From: Clostridia bacterium
Lineage (GTDB): Bacteria; Bacillota; Clostridia; Christensenellales; Pumilibacteraceae
DNA: 64,000 nt
Direction of reading: 5' to 3'
NCBI GenBank assembly: GCA_022791055.1
Contig: JAAVYI010000017.1
Location: forward strand, 1 to 64,000
Shown one piece after another: positions 1 to 7,877 of this stretch (its first letter is position 1; the number at the start of each line of letters is the position of its first letter). The notes below the pieces were generated by a model. The model saw only the letters and a list, made by a program, of their open reading frames with translations, did not search any database and was not told the DNA's origin. Both the position numbers and the translations under genes were made by a program.

Positions 1-1
1 C

Positions 2-130
2 TTGGGAATAGACAAAGGCAATCCGCAAAGCGAAAGATTTTGGACTAAAAACAAATTCACTAAAACCGGCGAAGTTCGAGAACAGGAACACGGCACAATT
101 CTTTTAATGGAACGAGCAATAGAACGATAA
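2..130 (+). CDS. GNAT-like acetyltransferase, C-terminal end only
   Basis: An open frame enters from the left edge and ends at TAA 128-130, giving 42 residues. The stretch NPQSERFWTKNKFTKTGE followed by a hydrophobic ILLMERAI strand resembles the last part of GNAT N-acetyltransferases, where N-x-x-A/S-x-x-F/W is followed by the final beta strand. The acetyl-CoA loop lies outside the window, so the family is an inference from a short tail. A strong terminator follows about 30 bases later, so this is the end of its transcription unit. Confidence 0.5.
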   Translation: MGIDKGNPQSERFWTKNKFTKTGEVREQEHGTILLMERAIER

Positions 131-162
131 ATTTCAATTTGTCTTTCTAATAATGTTTAGCT

Positions 163-198
163 AAAAGCACTCGAATAAAGTGTTCGAGTGCTTTTTTC
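163..198 (+). terminator. Rho-independent terminator
   Basis: A perfect 11-bp stem (165-175 with 183-193, arm AAGCACTCGAA) with a 7-base loop is followed by a T tract. It closes the gene entering from the left. Confidence 0.9.
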
Positions 199-309
199 AT
201 TATCCGAAAGCGTATCAATAAAATATTTGGTATTTTACTCCCTATGGTAAGTGCGCTTTACGAGTCGCCCTTTGGAAAATATTTCAACGTATAAATTCGC
301 GTAACCCTA

Positions 310-339
310 TTGACGAAAAGGGCGACGATATGCTATAGT
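310..339 (+). promoter_or_regulatory. SigA-type promoter of the NlpC/P60 lipoprotein gene
   Basis: TTGACG (310-315), an 18-base spacer and TATAGT (334-339), with TGC before the -10 box giving an extended -10. The transcript would start near 346. That rules out the upstream in-frame start at 310 and supports the TTG start at 391. Confidence 0.7.
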
Positions 340-390
340 AAGGGTGATCCGTTGCCGGAGACGGTAACAAAAACGATAATGGAGGCTACT

Positions 391-1299
391 TTGAAGAAAA
401 AATTATGGATGCTATTGGCGGCTTTCGCCGTAGCGCTCTGTATGTTCAGTGCTTGCGGTAAGCCGCTTGGCTACCAGCCGTCGCCGTTGCCGGGCGGCAG
501 TATCACGCAACCCGGCGAAGATGACGGCGACGACGATTTGCCGGACGATCCGCCGGATCCGGAAGAGCCGGAACCGCCGACTGCGCCCGACCCGGAGCCG
601 CCCGCAGACGTGCCGCCGCCGGTCGTCGAAAAGCCGGAAGAAGTACCGCCGCCGGCAGTCAAACCGGTTGTAAAAAAAGATATATTGGTTTGCTCGAATA
701 CCGATTCGCTGACTGTGCGTGCGGGCAAAGGGACAAGCTACACAGCGCTCGGTACGCTTGATAAGGGCGATATGGCGGCTTATGTGGCGACGTCGGGGAA
801 CTGGCATCAAATCATATATAAACGACAAACCGCCTATGTTTCGGCCTCCTATGCGTATAAGGTCGAGTTTGAAAAGGGCAGCGAGGCGATCGAGGCGGTC
901 ATCGAACAGGGCAAAAAACTGCTGGGGCTTCCGTATGTGTTCGGCGCGCAGCGCTACCACTGGGGCAACGGCGTGCGCAACCCGTCGTTCGACGGCAAAA
1001 GTTTCGACTGTTCGTCGCTGACGCAATACGTGTTTAAAATGGGCGCCGGCGTCAATCTGGCCACAACCTCGCGCGAGCAAAGTTTACAGGGCAAAGCCGT
1101 TTCGGAATTAAAGCGCGGCGACCTGATGTTCTTTACCAACGAATCGCGCAAAAACAACACAGGCATCGAGCGCATCGGACACGTCGGCATTTACTTCGGC
1201 GACAATATGATCTTACATACCGCCTCCGATCATGCCGTCATCGAGCCGATCAGCAGTAAGCGCTGGAGCTTCTACATCACCGCCCGCCGCGTGGTGTAA
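391..1299 (+). CDS. SH3b-NlpC/P60 cell-wall hydrolase lipoprotein
   Basis: Predicted peptidoglycan endopeptidase of 302 residues anchored outside the membrane. The TTG start at 391 is chosen because GGAGG lies at 381-385, while the upstream in-frame starts fall in or beside the promoter or cover that site. A lipoprotein signal (LLAAFAVALCMFSAC) places the lipidated Cys at residue 22. An acidic Pro/Asp/Glu-rich linker (about 30-95) spans the wall, followed by one bacterial SH3 domain (about 100-157) and an NlpC/P60 domain. In the latter, Cys207 of FDCSSL is the expected nucleophile and His264 of GHVGIYFG its partner. Family function is cleavage of gamma-D-Glu-diamino-acid bonds in stem peptides. 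It is monocistronic and ends in a terminator shared with the convergent synthetase. Confidence 0.9.
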   Translation: MKKKLWMLLAAFAVALCMFSACGKPLGYQPSPLPGGSITQPGEDDGDDDLPDDPPDPEEPEPPTAPDPEPPADVPPPVVEKPEEVPPPAVKPVVKKDILVCSNTDSLTVRAGKGTSYTALGTLDKGDMAAYVATSGNWHQIIYKRQTAYVSASYAYKVEFEKGSEAIEAVIEQGKKLLGLPYVFGAQRYHWGNGVRNPSFDGKSFDCSSLTQYVFKMGAGVNLATTSREQSLQGKAVSELKRGDLMFFTNESRKNNTGIERIGHVGIYFGDNMILHTASDHAVIEPISSKRWSFYITARRVV

Positions 1300-1322
1300 A
1301 GGGAACGCGTTACGACAAAAGC

Positions 1323-1357
1323 AAACGCCCCGTGCAAATCGATTGCATGGGGCGTTT
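1323..1357. terminator. Bidirectional terminator between convergent genes
   Basis: A 15-bp stem with one G-T pair (1323-1337 with 1343-1357) is flanked by A on the left and T on the right. It can end both the NlpC/P60 gene and the leftward acyl-CoA synthetase gene. Confidence 0.85.
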
Positions 1358-1375
1358 TGTCATGTCGGACAAGAT

Positions 1376-3037
1376 TTACTTATTATCGCTTTGACGGATC
1401 TCGACGCGGCGGATCTTTTCGGAGATCGTTTTGGGGAGACGGTCGACAAACTCGACGATACGCGGGTACTTATACGGCGCAGTCGTGTGCTTTACATGGT
1501 CTTGCAACTCGCGTTTGAGTTCTTCGGACGGGAAGTAGTTGCGCGCAAGCACGACGGTCGCCTTGATGATCTGTCCGCGAATGTCGTCGGGAACGGCGGT
1601 GATCGCGCACTCGAGTACGGCCGGATGTTCCATTAAGGCCGATTCGACCTCGAACGGTCCGATGCGATACCCGCTCGACTTGATGATGTCGTCGTCGCGG
1701 CCGACAAACCAAAGGAATCCGTCCTCGTCCATCGTAGCCACGTCGCCTGTGTGGTAGAAACCGTCGCGCCACACGCTGCGCAGTCGATCTTCGTCGTTAT
1801 GATAGCCGATAAACAGACCGATCTGGTCGGGCTTGACGCGAATGCAAATTTCGCCCTCTGCGCCTTGCGACACCGGCTGCGAGTTTTCGTCGAGTAGCTC
1901 GATGTCGTAGAGCGGGGACGGCCGCCCCATCGAGCCGGGACGCGGCTGCATGAACGGGAACGTACCCAAAGCGAGCACCGTTTCGGTTTGGCCGTAGCCC
2001 TCGTAGATCGGCTTGTTAATCTTTTTGAGTATGCTGTCGTATACGGCGGGATTGAGCGGCTCGCCGGCGGTGCAAAAATGCTCGATCGCGCTCAAGTCGT
2101 AGCGCGTCAAGTCCTCTTTGATTAAAAATCGGTACATGGTCGGCGGTGCGCAGAACGTCGTTACTTTGTACTTTTCCAGCAGCGGCAGCAGGTCGAGCGG
2201 GGTATAGCGGCCGTAGTAGTCATACGTGAACACCGCCGCGCCGCAGATCCACTGGCCGTAGATCTTGCCCCAACTGGCTTTGCCCCAACCGGTGTCGGCC
2301 GCCGTAAAGTGGATACCGCCGTCCTTGCAACGGTGCCACATGTGCGCCGTTATGATGTGCGCCAGCGGATAGGTGTACGCATGTGTGACCATTTTCGGCA
2401 TTCCGGTCGTGCCTGAGGTGAAGTAGGCAAGCATCGGATCGGTCGCCTTGTTTTCGGTCTTGAATGTCAGCCGATCCATAGGGTACGGCTTGCACGCCTC
2501 GTCGAAGTCGGTGACATCCGCGCCGCCGCCCACGCCCAAAACAAAGCGCACGGTCGGACACTTCGGCAGCGCCGTGTTGATATATTCGATGACGCCCTTG
2601 GCGTTGACCGCGACGATCGCGCGAATGGCGGCGTAGTTGCAACGATACACAATGTCTTTATAGGTCAGCTGCGCGGTGGCCGGAATGACGACGGCGCCCA
2701 GCTTGTGACAGGCGACCACCGTATACCAGTATTCAAAACGCGACATCAGCATGACGAGAACATGATCGCCCTTGCGAATGCCCTTGTCGTACAGCATGTT
2801 GGCAATGCGGTTGGAGTTCTCGGCGACGTCGCGGAAGGTGATCATGCGTTCCTCGCCGCTGTCGTTGCACCAAATGAGCGCCAGCTTGTCCGGGTCTTCT
2901 TTGGCGTAGCGGTCGACGACGTCGAAACCGAAATTGAAATGATCGGGTACGCATACCCGATAGCGTTTCTTCAAGTCGTCGTAGTCGGAAAATTCGGTGA
3001 CCGGTAAAAATTCGCGTAACAGATTCATGCGTTTCAT
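1376..3037 (-). CDS. AMP-forming acyl-CoA synthetase (acetyl/medium-chain type)
   Basis: Member of the ANL superfamily that activates a short- or medium-chain carboxylic acid as acyl-AMP and then transfers it to CoA in the cytoplasm. The order of motifs is complete: the phosphate loop YFTSGTTGMPK (about residue 205), YEGYGQTE, the hinge region GDVATMDEDGFLWFVGRDDD, KSSGYRIGPFEVE, and the adenylation lysine in PKTISEKIRR near the end. Length (553) fits the medium-chain acyl-CoA synthetase subgroup. The start at 3037 has AAGGA 5 bases upstream; an ATG 12 bases earlier would overlap that site. It is transcribed alone and no neighbour indicates the substrate, so acetate, butyrate or an aromatic acid are all possible. 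Confidence 0.88.
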   Translation of the reverse strand: MKRMNLLREFLPVTEFSDYDDLKKRYRVCVPDHFNFGFDVVDRYAKEDPDKLALIWCNDSGEERMITFRDVAENSNRIANMLYDKGIRKGDHVLVMLMSRFEYWYTVVACHKLGAVVIPATAQLTYKDIVYRCNYAAIRAIVAVNAKGVIEYINTALPKCPTVRFVLGVGGGADVTDFDEACKPYPMDRLTFKTENKATDPMLAYFTSGTTGMPKMVTHAYTYPLAHIITAHMWHRCKDGGIHFTAADTGWGKASWGKIYGQWICGAAVFTYDYYGRYTPLDLLPLLEKYKVTTFCAPPTMYRFLIKEDLTRYDLSAIEHFCTAGEPLNPAVYDSILKKINKPIYEGYGQTETVLALGTFPFMQPRPGSMGRPSPLYDIELLDENSQPVSQGAEGEICIRVKPDQIGLFIGYHNDEDRLRSVWRDGFYHTGDVATMDEDGFLWFVGRDDDIIKSSGYRIGPFEVESALMEHPAVLECAITAVPDDIRGQIIKATVVLARNYFPSEELKRELQDHVKHTTAPYKYPRIVEFVDRLPKTISEKIRRVEIRQSDNK

Positions 3038-3132
3038 CGTGTCCTTCATTAAGAATTTACGTACAGTTTACCACATTAACGCGGAAAAAGAAAGCGATTT
3101 GCCCGCCAATCGTGAAAAGTTGTAAAATTTGC

Positions 3133-3161
3133 TTGTTTTAAGACGTAAAGTATAGTATACT
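3133..3161 (+). promoter_or_regulatory. SigA-type promoter of galU
   Basis: TTGTTT (3133-3138), 17 bases, TATACT (3156-3161). This leaves a leader of about 100 bases before the galU start. Confidence 0.55.
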
Positions 3162-3266
3162 ATAGGGAATGCGGTGGTACACGGTGCGACCTTTCAAAAG
3201 TGTTCTATTGAGGTCGCATCGGGTATGCCCGTTTTCTCGAAACAGTAATTTCAATCGGAGGCGTTC

Positions 3267-4136
3267 ATGCAGAAAGTTCGTAAGGCGGTCATTCCCTGCG
3301 GCGGAATGGGTACGCGCTTTTTCCCTATTACAAAAGCCGTTCCCAAAGAAATCTTACCGATCATCGACACGCCGGTACTGTCGTATATCATCAACGAGGC
3401 GATCGACAGCGGCATCACCGACATCATGCTGATCTTAGGACCGGGCAAAGAGCCGATCCGCGACTACTTTTCGCCCAATCCGCGTTTGGAAGAAAATCTC
3501 AAGGATAAGCCCGAACTGATCAAACTGCTTAAGAGTACTTACAGCCGCGCCAATATCGTGTTCGGCTCGCAGCCCGTTCCCAAAGGCACGGCCGACGCCG
3601 TGTACCGCGCAAAATCGTTTACCGGCGACGAGCCGTTCTGCCTAGCGTATGGCGACGACGTCATTTATACAGAGGGGAAACCGGTCATGCGGCAGCTGGC
3701 CGATTGCTACGAGACCTACGGCAAAAGCGTGTTGGGCGTCCAGTACGTGGCGACCGACGACATCGTTATGTACGGCACGGCCAAGGTCGGCAAGCAAGAG
3801 GGGCGCGCCTATCGCTGTCTCGGCATGGTCGAGAAAGCGCCGCTCGATAAAATTCCGTCGCGCTTGGCGTCGCTCGGCCGCTTTGTACTCACCCCCGGCG
3901 TGTTCGACGAGATCGAGCGCACGCCCGCCGGCAAAAACAACGAATACCAACTGACCGATACGCTCAACCGCATGTGCGAGACCGAAGGCGTATACTGCTA
4001 CGACTTCGAAGGCAAACGCTACGACATGGGCGACAAGTTCGGTGCGATGACCGCGGCGGTCGAATATGCGCTGCGCTCGCCGTTCGGCGACAAGATGAAA
4101 GCGTATATTCTCGACCTTGCCAAAACGTTGCAATGA
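3267..4136 (+). CDS. galU: UTP-glucose-1-phosphate uridylyltransferase
   Basis: Makes UDP-glucose from glucose-1-phosphate and UTP for surface polysaccharides and glycolipids. The nucleotide-binding signature CGGMGTRFFPITKAVPKE is at residues 9-26, and the family blocks LAYGDDV, MYGTAKVG and VEKAP follow in order. Its 289 residues match the usual GalU/GtaB length. GGAGG precedes the ATG by 6 bases. The stop codon overlaps the ATG of the next gene (ATGA at 4133-4136), so that gene is probably translated by coupling. Confidence 0.95.
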   Translation: MQKVRKAVIPCGGMGTRFFPITKAVPKEILPIIDTPVLSYIINEAIDSGITDIMLILGPGKEPIRDYFSPNPRLEENLKDKPELIKLLKSTYSRANIVFGSQPVPKGTADAVYRAKSFTGDEPFCLAYGDDVIYTEGKPVMRQLADCYETYGKSVLGVQYVATDDIVMYGTAKVGKQEGRAYRCLGMVEKAPLDKIPSRLASLGRFVLTPGVFDEIERTPAGKNNEYQLTDTLNRMCETEGVYCYDFEGKRYDMGDKFGAMTAAVEYALRSPFGDKMKAYILDLAKTLQ

Positions 4137-4783
4137 CCGACGCGCTGATCTACGACAACGCTACGGCGGCCGCGCGGGTGCAACGCGTCACCCAAAAGGG
4201 CGGGCGCGCCAACGTCGTCACGCGGCGGCCGACTGTCTTTGAAGCAATGCATGTCATGCCGTATATGCACATCGACGAAACGAGCGATGCGGCCGATTTT
4301 TTATATCCGCGGCTGTATTTACCCGGCTTAGAGACCGATGACGCCGTCATCGATCGCGTGATCGAGCGGGTGGCAGAAGGCGCGGCGCTGTTCGTGCGGG
4401 CGGCCGAAACGCTCGACGAGGTCGGGCGTCTCGATGTGCGTTTCCATTTAAGTCCGATCATGCTGCTACATAAGTTGGGCGTTCTCGACAACGCGCTTTT
4501 GACCGGCGGCATATATCTCGACAACGACGACGTCGATCTGATGATCCAGTGCAACGCGCGTCTCGTGTTGCTGCCGTCGACCGACATCGGCGGCGGGAAG
4601 GGGATCCCTAACACGGTCAGCTATCTCGGCCGCGGATTGGCGGTCGGGATCGGTACGGGCGACGGCGTGTACACGCAGGACGTGCGCGACGAGTTGACGC
4701 TGTTAAAACTGATCACCAACGCGCAAATGTGTTCGCCGTGCGCTATCGACGAGCGTCAGGCGGCGGCGATACTCGACTTTTGA
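4133..4783 (+). CDS. Degenerate amidohydrolase-like protein coupled to galU
   Basis: A 216-residue protein starting at the ATG inside the galU stop. From about residue 110 the order of blocks resembles the C-terminal half of the MtaD/SsnA-type amidohydrolase barrel (HLSPIMLLHKLGVLDNALLTGG, a small-residue turn with LLPSTDIGGGKGIPN, then VGIGTGDG). The metal or catalytic residues expected there look altered: the usual His of the LLxH block reads LLTGG, and the usual GTDG reads GTGDG. The N-terminal metal-binding HxH half of a full enzyme (usually over 400 residues) is absent. It may be a pseudoenzyme or a structural relative. No function can be assigned; the overlap with galU suggests a link to UDP-sugar metabolism but proves nothing. 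Confidence 0.6.
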   Translation: MTDALIYDNATAAARVQRVTQKGGRANVVTRRPTVFEAMHVMPYMHIDETSDAADFLYPRLYLPGLETDDAVIDRVIERVAEGAALFVRAAETLDEVGRLDVRFHLSPIMLLHKLGVLDNALLTGGIYLDNDDVDLMIQCNARLVLLPSTDIGGGKGIPNTVSYLGRGLAVGIGTGDGVYTQDVRDELTLLKLITNAQMCSPCAIDERQAAAILDF

Positions 4784-4822
4784 AACGCGAGAAAACAATA
4801 CAATAATTTTTTCAAAACGGTA

Positions 4823-4851
4823 TTTACAAACGCGGAAAATCGTGGTATAAT
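4823..4851 (+). promoter_or_regulatory. SigA-type promoter of the cytidylate-kinase-like gene
   Basis: TTTACA (4823-4828), 17 bases, TATAAT (4846-4851), with the start codon 32 bases downstream behind GGAGGAG. Confidence 0.8.
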
Positions 4852-4883
4852 ATAGATATAAAAAGGTAGCGGAGGAGAACATC

Positions 4884-5498
4884 ATGACCAAGCGCGTCAT
4901 TACATTGTCCCGCCAGTTCGGCAGCGGAGGCAGCGAGATCGCCAACCGTTTGAGCGAAAAACTGGGCATTCCGTACTTCGATAAAAGCATCATCGAACAC
5001 GCGGCCAGCGAGTCCGGGATAGCCAAAGAACATTTCGAAAAGGCCGACGAAAAGCGCACCAACAGTTTTCTGTTCTCCTTGGTCAGTTCGCACTACGGCG
5101 GCACGGCCACGCCGATCCAGCTCAACGACATCATCACCGACGACAAGCTGTTCATTTTTACGGCCGACGCGATCAAGAAATGCGCGTCCGAGCCGTGTAT
5201 TATCGTCGGTCGCTGCGCCGACGATATTCTGCGCGACTATCCGATCATCAAGGTGTATGTGTACGCCGACATGCGCGACCGCGTCAAGCGGATCATGCGC
5301 CTGTATGAGTTGAACGAAAAGGCGGCGACCACGCTGATCCGCAAGACCGACAAACGCCGCGCCAACTACTATAACTTCTATACATCCAAAACCTGGGGCG
5401 AGGCGGACAACTACGATATTTGTATCTCCAGTTCGGCGCTCGGCGTCGACGGCACGGTCGACGTGCTCAAAAACTTTATCGAGCGCTACGAGCGATAA
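4884..5498 (+). CDS. Cytidylate kinase-like family protein
   Basis: A 204-residue P-loop kinase-like protein. ITLSRQFGSGGSEIANRLSE at residues 6-25 holds the variant Walker A loop (GSGGSE) typical of the cytidylate-kinase-like family. IIVGRCADDIL and the helical YADMRDRVKRIMR segment (about 110-145) form the rest of the core. These proteins are paralogues of Cmk found widely in Clostridia; their nucleotide or small-molecule substrate is mostly unknown. The gene stands alone between its own promoter and a terminator. Confidence 0.8.
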   Translation: MTKRVITLSRQFGSGGSEIANRLSEKLGIPYFDKSIIEHAASESGIAKEHFEKADEKRTNSFLFSLVSSHYGGTATPIQLNDIITDDKLFIFTADAIKKCASEPCIIVGRCADDILRDYPIIKVYVYADMRDRVKRIMRLYELNEKAATTLIRKTDKRRANYYNFYTSKTWGEADNYDICISSSALGVDGTVDVLKNFIERYER

Positions 5499-5526
5499 TC
5501 TTCTACCTGATTCACTAAGCACGATG

Positions 5527-5562
5527 ACGGCTACCGTTGTTTCGACGGTACGCCGTTTTTTT
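5527..5562 (+). terminator. Rho-independent terminator
   Basis: Stem 5527-5537 with 5545-5556 (one bulged base), loop TGTTTCG, followed by seven T. It ends the cytidylate-kinase-like transcript and insulates the glycan locus to the right. Confidence 0.8.
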
Positions 5563-5646
5563 ATGCCGACAAAGGCACTTGACACCCAAAATGAAAAATT
5601 ATTTAAATATTACTGAAATTTACTGAAAAAATATTTAAAAAAACTA

Positions 5647-5675
5647 TTGACAAAGCGGGAAATATGGTCTATAAT
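5647..5675 (+). promoter_or_regulatory. Consensus promoter of the nanE operon
   Basis: A perfect TTGACA (5647-5652), 17 bases, and a perfect TATAAT (5670-5675). Such a strong promoter on a catabolic operon implies repression, which fits the palindrome lying over the -10 box. Confidence 0.92.
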
Positions 5676-5693
5676 GAAAATAGATTTCATAAT
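5671..5693 (+). promoter_or_regulatory. Predicted RpiR operator, nanE copy
   Basis: The palindrome ATAATGAAA-N5-TTTCATAAT (8 of 9 arm positions paired) overlaps the -10 box and start region. The same ATGAAA-N5-TTTCAT core sits at the same place in the rpiR promoter at 20848-20870. A repressor bound here would block RNA polymerase. The assignment to the local RpiR protein is an inference from the shared motif. Confidence 0.75.
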
Positions 5694-5694
5694 T

Positions 5695-5730
5695 ATGCCG
5701 ATATGATGAAAATCATTTGCGTATCGGCAT
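5695..5730 (+). other. Leader hairpin before nanE
   Basis: ATGCCGATA (5695-5703) pairs with TATCGGCAT (5722-5730), and inside it ATGAT/ATCAT (5703-5707 with 5712-5716) forms a short tip. It lies between the predicted transcription start and the ribosome binding site at 5735. It could affect message stability or be incidental; there is no T tract. Confidence 0.45.
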
Positions 5731-5746
5731 GGACGGAGCCGCATTT

Positions 5747-6439
5747 ATGGGAAAATTGCAGAGAGGTTTGATTGTTTCCTGCCAAGCCGCAGAAGGCGAG
5801 CCGCTGTACGGGTGCCAAGTGATGCACTTGTTTGCGCGTTGCGCCGTAGCGGGCGGTGCGGTCGGGATCCGCGCGCTGGCCGATGAGATTCCCGCTATAC
5901 GAAACGAAGTCGACGTTCCCGTGATCGGCTTGACCAAGCGGCACAGCCCCGACAGCGAAGTGTACATAACGCCGAATATGGCCGACGTCAAGCGGCTGAT
6001 CGAGTTAAACTGCGACGCGATCGCCATAGACGCGACGGCACGACGGCGCGTCGGCGGGGAAACGCTCGAGCAGCTCGTTGCCTACGCGCGCAAGCTGTCG
6101 CCCGAAACCGCGCTTGTCGCCGATATAGATACGTATAATAACGCCGTGCGCGCTCTGCAACTGGGATTCGACTACATATCGACCACCTTGCGCGGTTACA
6201 CGGCCGAAACGAAAGACGCCGTAACGCCCGACGTCGATTTTATCCGCAGCGTCAGCCTGCCGCTCAAGGGCAAGCTGATTGTCGAGGGCGGAATTTGGGA
6301 GCCGGCGCAGCTCGAACAGGTACTGCGCTACGATCCGTATGCCGTTGTCATCGGGTCGAGCATTACGCGGCCGATGCTGATCACCGAACGCTTTAATCGG
6401 GTGCTGACGCTGTCCGACAGTGAGGTACGCTCGGCGTGA
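5747..6439 (+). CDS. nanE: N-acetylmannosamine-6-phosphate 2-epimerase
   Basis: Converts ManNAc-6-phosphate to GlcNAc-6-phosphate in the cytoplasm. The TIM-barrel protein (230 residues, normal length) has the family N-terminus GLIVSCQA, the VIGLTKR strand, the Asp/Lys-containing strand region DAIAIDATARRR, and the phosphate-binding end VEGGIW...VVIGSSITRP. The start at 5747 is chosen because GGAG lies 8 bases upstream; earlier in-frame starts sit in the leader hairpin. It is first in the operon, and its stop overlaps the GTG of the GH84-like gene. No sialate aldolase (NanA) is encoded in this window, so the ManNAc may not come from sialic acid. Confidence 0.93.
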   Translation: MGKLQRGLIVSCQAAEGEPLYGCQVMHLFARCAVAGGAVGIRALADEIPAIRNEVDVPVIGLTKRHSPDSEVYITPNMADVKRLIELNCDAIAIDATARRRVGGETLEQLVAYARKLSPETALVADIDTYNNAVRALQLGFDYISTTLRGYTAETKDAVTPDVDFIRSVSLPLKGKLIVEGGIWEPAQLEQVLRYDPYAVVIGSSITRPMLITERFNRVLTLSDSEVRSA

Positions 6440-7866
6440 AAAGCTATCGCAATTTGTTTACATCGGGTGCGCGCGTGCCGATCCGCGACGTGCGCTATGC
6501 GCAAAGCGATTGCGGAAACGACGGTTTCAAACTGCGCGTCGACGCGGCCGGCAACTGCCGAATCGACTACAGCAACGGCCGCGGTAAGCGGTATGCGCTG
6601 CGCGAAGTCGAGGCGATGCAAGGCGCGGCGTTCGTCGGACGGGCGGAGGACTTTGCTGACTTTAGCCGCCGCGGCATCGTCGAGGGATATTACGGCAAGC
6701 CGTACACCGACGAGGACCGCAAAAGCCTACTGGACTTTATGGACGCGGTGCGCATGAACTTCTATTTGTACGCGCCCAAAGACGACCCGTATCACCGCGC
6801 GCAGTGGCGCGAGCCGTATCCGCAGGCAAAACAGGCGGAACTGGCCGCGCTGTGCCGCTACGCAAGCGAGCGCGAGATCGATCTCTGCTACGCGATCAGC
6901 GTCGGCTTGGACATGCGGTACAGTAGCGAGGACGATCTATGCGCGCTGGTCGCAAAACTCAAGGCGATGGAGGCGGTAGGATTCCGCGAATTTGCGCTGT
7001 TGTTCGACGACATCGACCCGGCGCTTAACCCTGCGGACGCCGCCATGTTCGAGTCGCCCGCCAAAGCGCAGGCGGCAACGGTCGAGCAGGTGCAAAAGGC
7101 GCTCGGTAAAAGCGTGCTGTTCTGCCCGACGGACTACTGGCAGAACGACGACACGCCGTACCGCGCCGGCATAAAAGCGCACCTGCCGACCGATACTACC
7201 GTTATGTGGACGGGCTATAATACGGTCGCGGAGTACATAGACAAAGAGGATGCGGCGCGCGCGCGGCAATACTTCGGACACGACTTGATGCTGTGGGACA
7301 ATTACCCGGTCAGCGACTTCATGACCGAACGCCTGTTCTTAGGCGCGCTGCGCAACCGTGACGCCGACCTATATCGCACCCATTCCGGCATGGTGATGAA
7401 CCCGATGGAGTATCCCGAACTGAGCAAGTTCGCGCTCTACACGGCGGCGCAATATATGTGGAATGCGGCGACCTACGACCCCGACCGCGCGCAAAGCGAG
7501 GCGGCGGCCGTGCTGGTGCCGAACGCGCCCGCGGCGGCGCTACGGCTGATCGAGGACAATGCGGCCTGCGTGATGTACGACCCGCCGCTACATGGCGACC
7601 CGATCGAACGCGAGCGCGTTTACCGCAAATTGCGGGCGGCACTCAATCCGCGGCTACTCGACGAACTGAAAGATTACTTTAACTATGCGACGCTCGAATG
7701 TCGGGCATATCGCGCGTTGCAAGCGGGAAAAGATATTAGCAACCTGTTGCCCAAACTCCGGGCGGCCAAGATCCGCACCGCACCCAATCGGTTCGATACG
7801 CTTATGTCGCAAACGACAAGCGACTACAAACCGAAACAGACGCGCGAAAAATACAGAGTTATATAA
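6436..7866 (+). CDS. GH84-like beta-N-acetylglucosaminidase, cytoplasmic
   Basis: A 476-residue protein of the NAGidase/GH84 type (beta-N-acetylglucosaminidase or O-GlcNAcase-like), retaining with substrate assistance from the N-acetyl group. Visible marks are RRGIVEGYYGKPY at the barrel start (about residue 75), YLYAPKDDPYHR, and the catalytic pair Asp191-Asp192 in LLFDDID. Then comes a WTGYN/WDNYPV region lining the N-acetyl pocket. There is no signal peptide, so it acts inside the cell on imported short oligosaccharides. The GTG start overlaps the nanE stop (GTGA). Pairing with NanE and the ROK kinase points to HexNAc-containing substrates; the exact linkage is not evident. Confidence 0.85.
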   Translation: MKSYRNLFTSGARVPIRDVRYAQSDCGNDGFKLRVDAAGNCRIDYSNGRGKRYALREVEAMQGAAFVGRAEDFADFSRRGIVEGYYGKPYTDEDRKSLLDFMDAVRMNFYLYAPKDDPYHRAQWREPYPQAKQAELAALCRYASEREIDLCYAISVGLDMRYSSEDDLCALVAKLKAMEAVGFREFALLFDDIDPALNPADAAMFESPAKAQAATVEQVQKALGKSVLFCPTDYWQNDDTPYRAGIKAHLPTDTTVMWTGYNTVAEYIDKEDAARARQYFGHDLMLWDNYPVSDFMTERLFLGALRNRDADLYRTHSGMVMNPMEYPELSKFALYTAAQYMWNAATYDPDRAQSEAAAVLVPNAPAAALRLIEDNAACVMYDPPLHGDPIERERVYRKLRAALNPRLLDELKDYFNYATLECRAYRALQAGKDISNLLPKLRAAKIRTAPNRFDTLMSQTTSDYKPKQTREKYRVI

Positions 7867-7877
7867 AAGGAATGAGG

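Noticed and set aside
310-390. Earlier in-frame starts of the NlpC/P60 gene (310 and 379)
   Set aside because: 310 is inside the -35 box, and 379 overlaps the GGAGG site that serves the TTG at 391.
5647-5716. A second palindrome (ATGAT-GAAA-ATCAT, 5703-5716) as another RpiR operator
   Set aside because: It lacks the ATGAAA-N5-TTTCAT spacing and is better explained as the tip of the leader hairpin.
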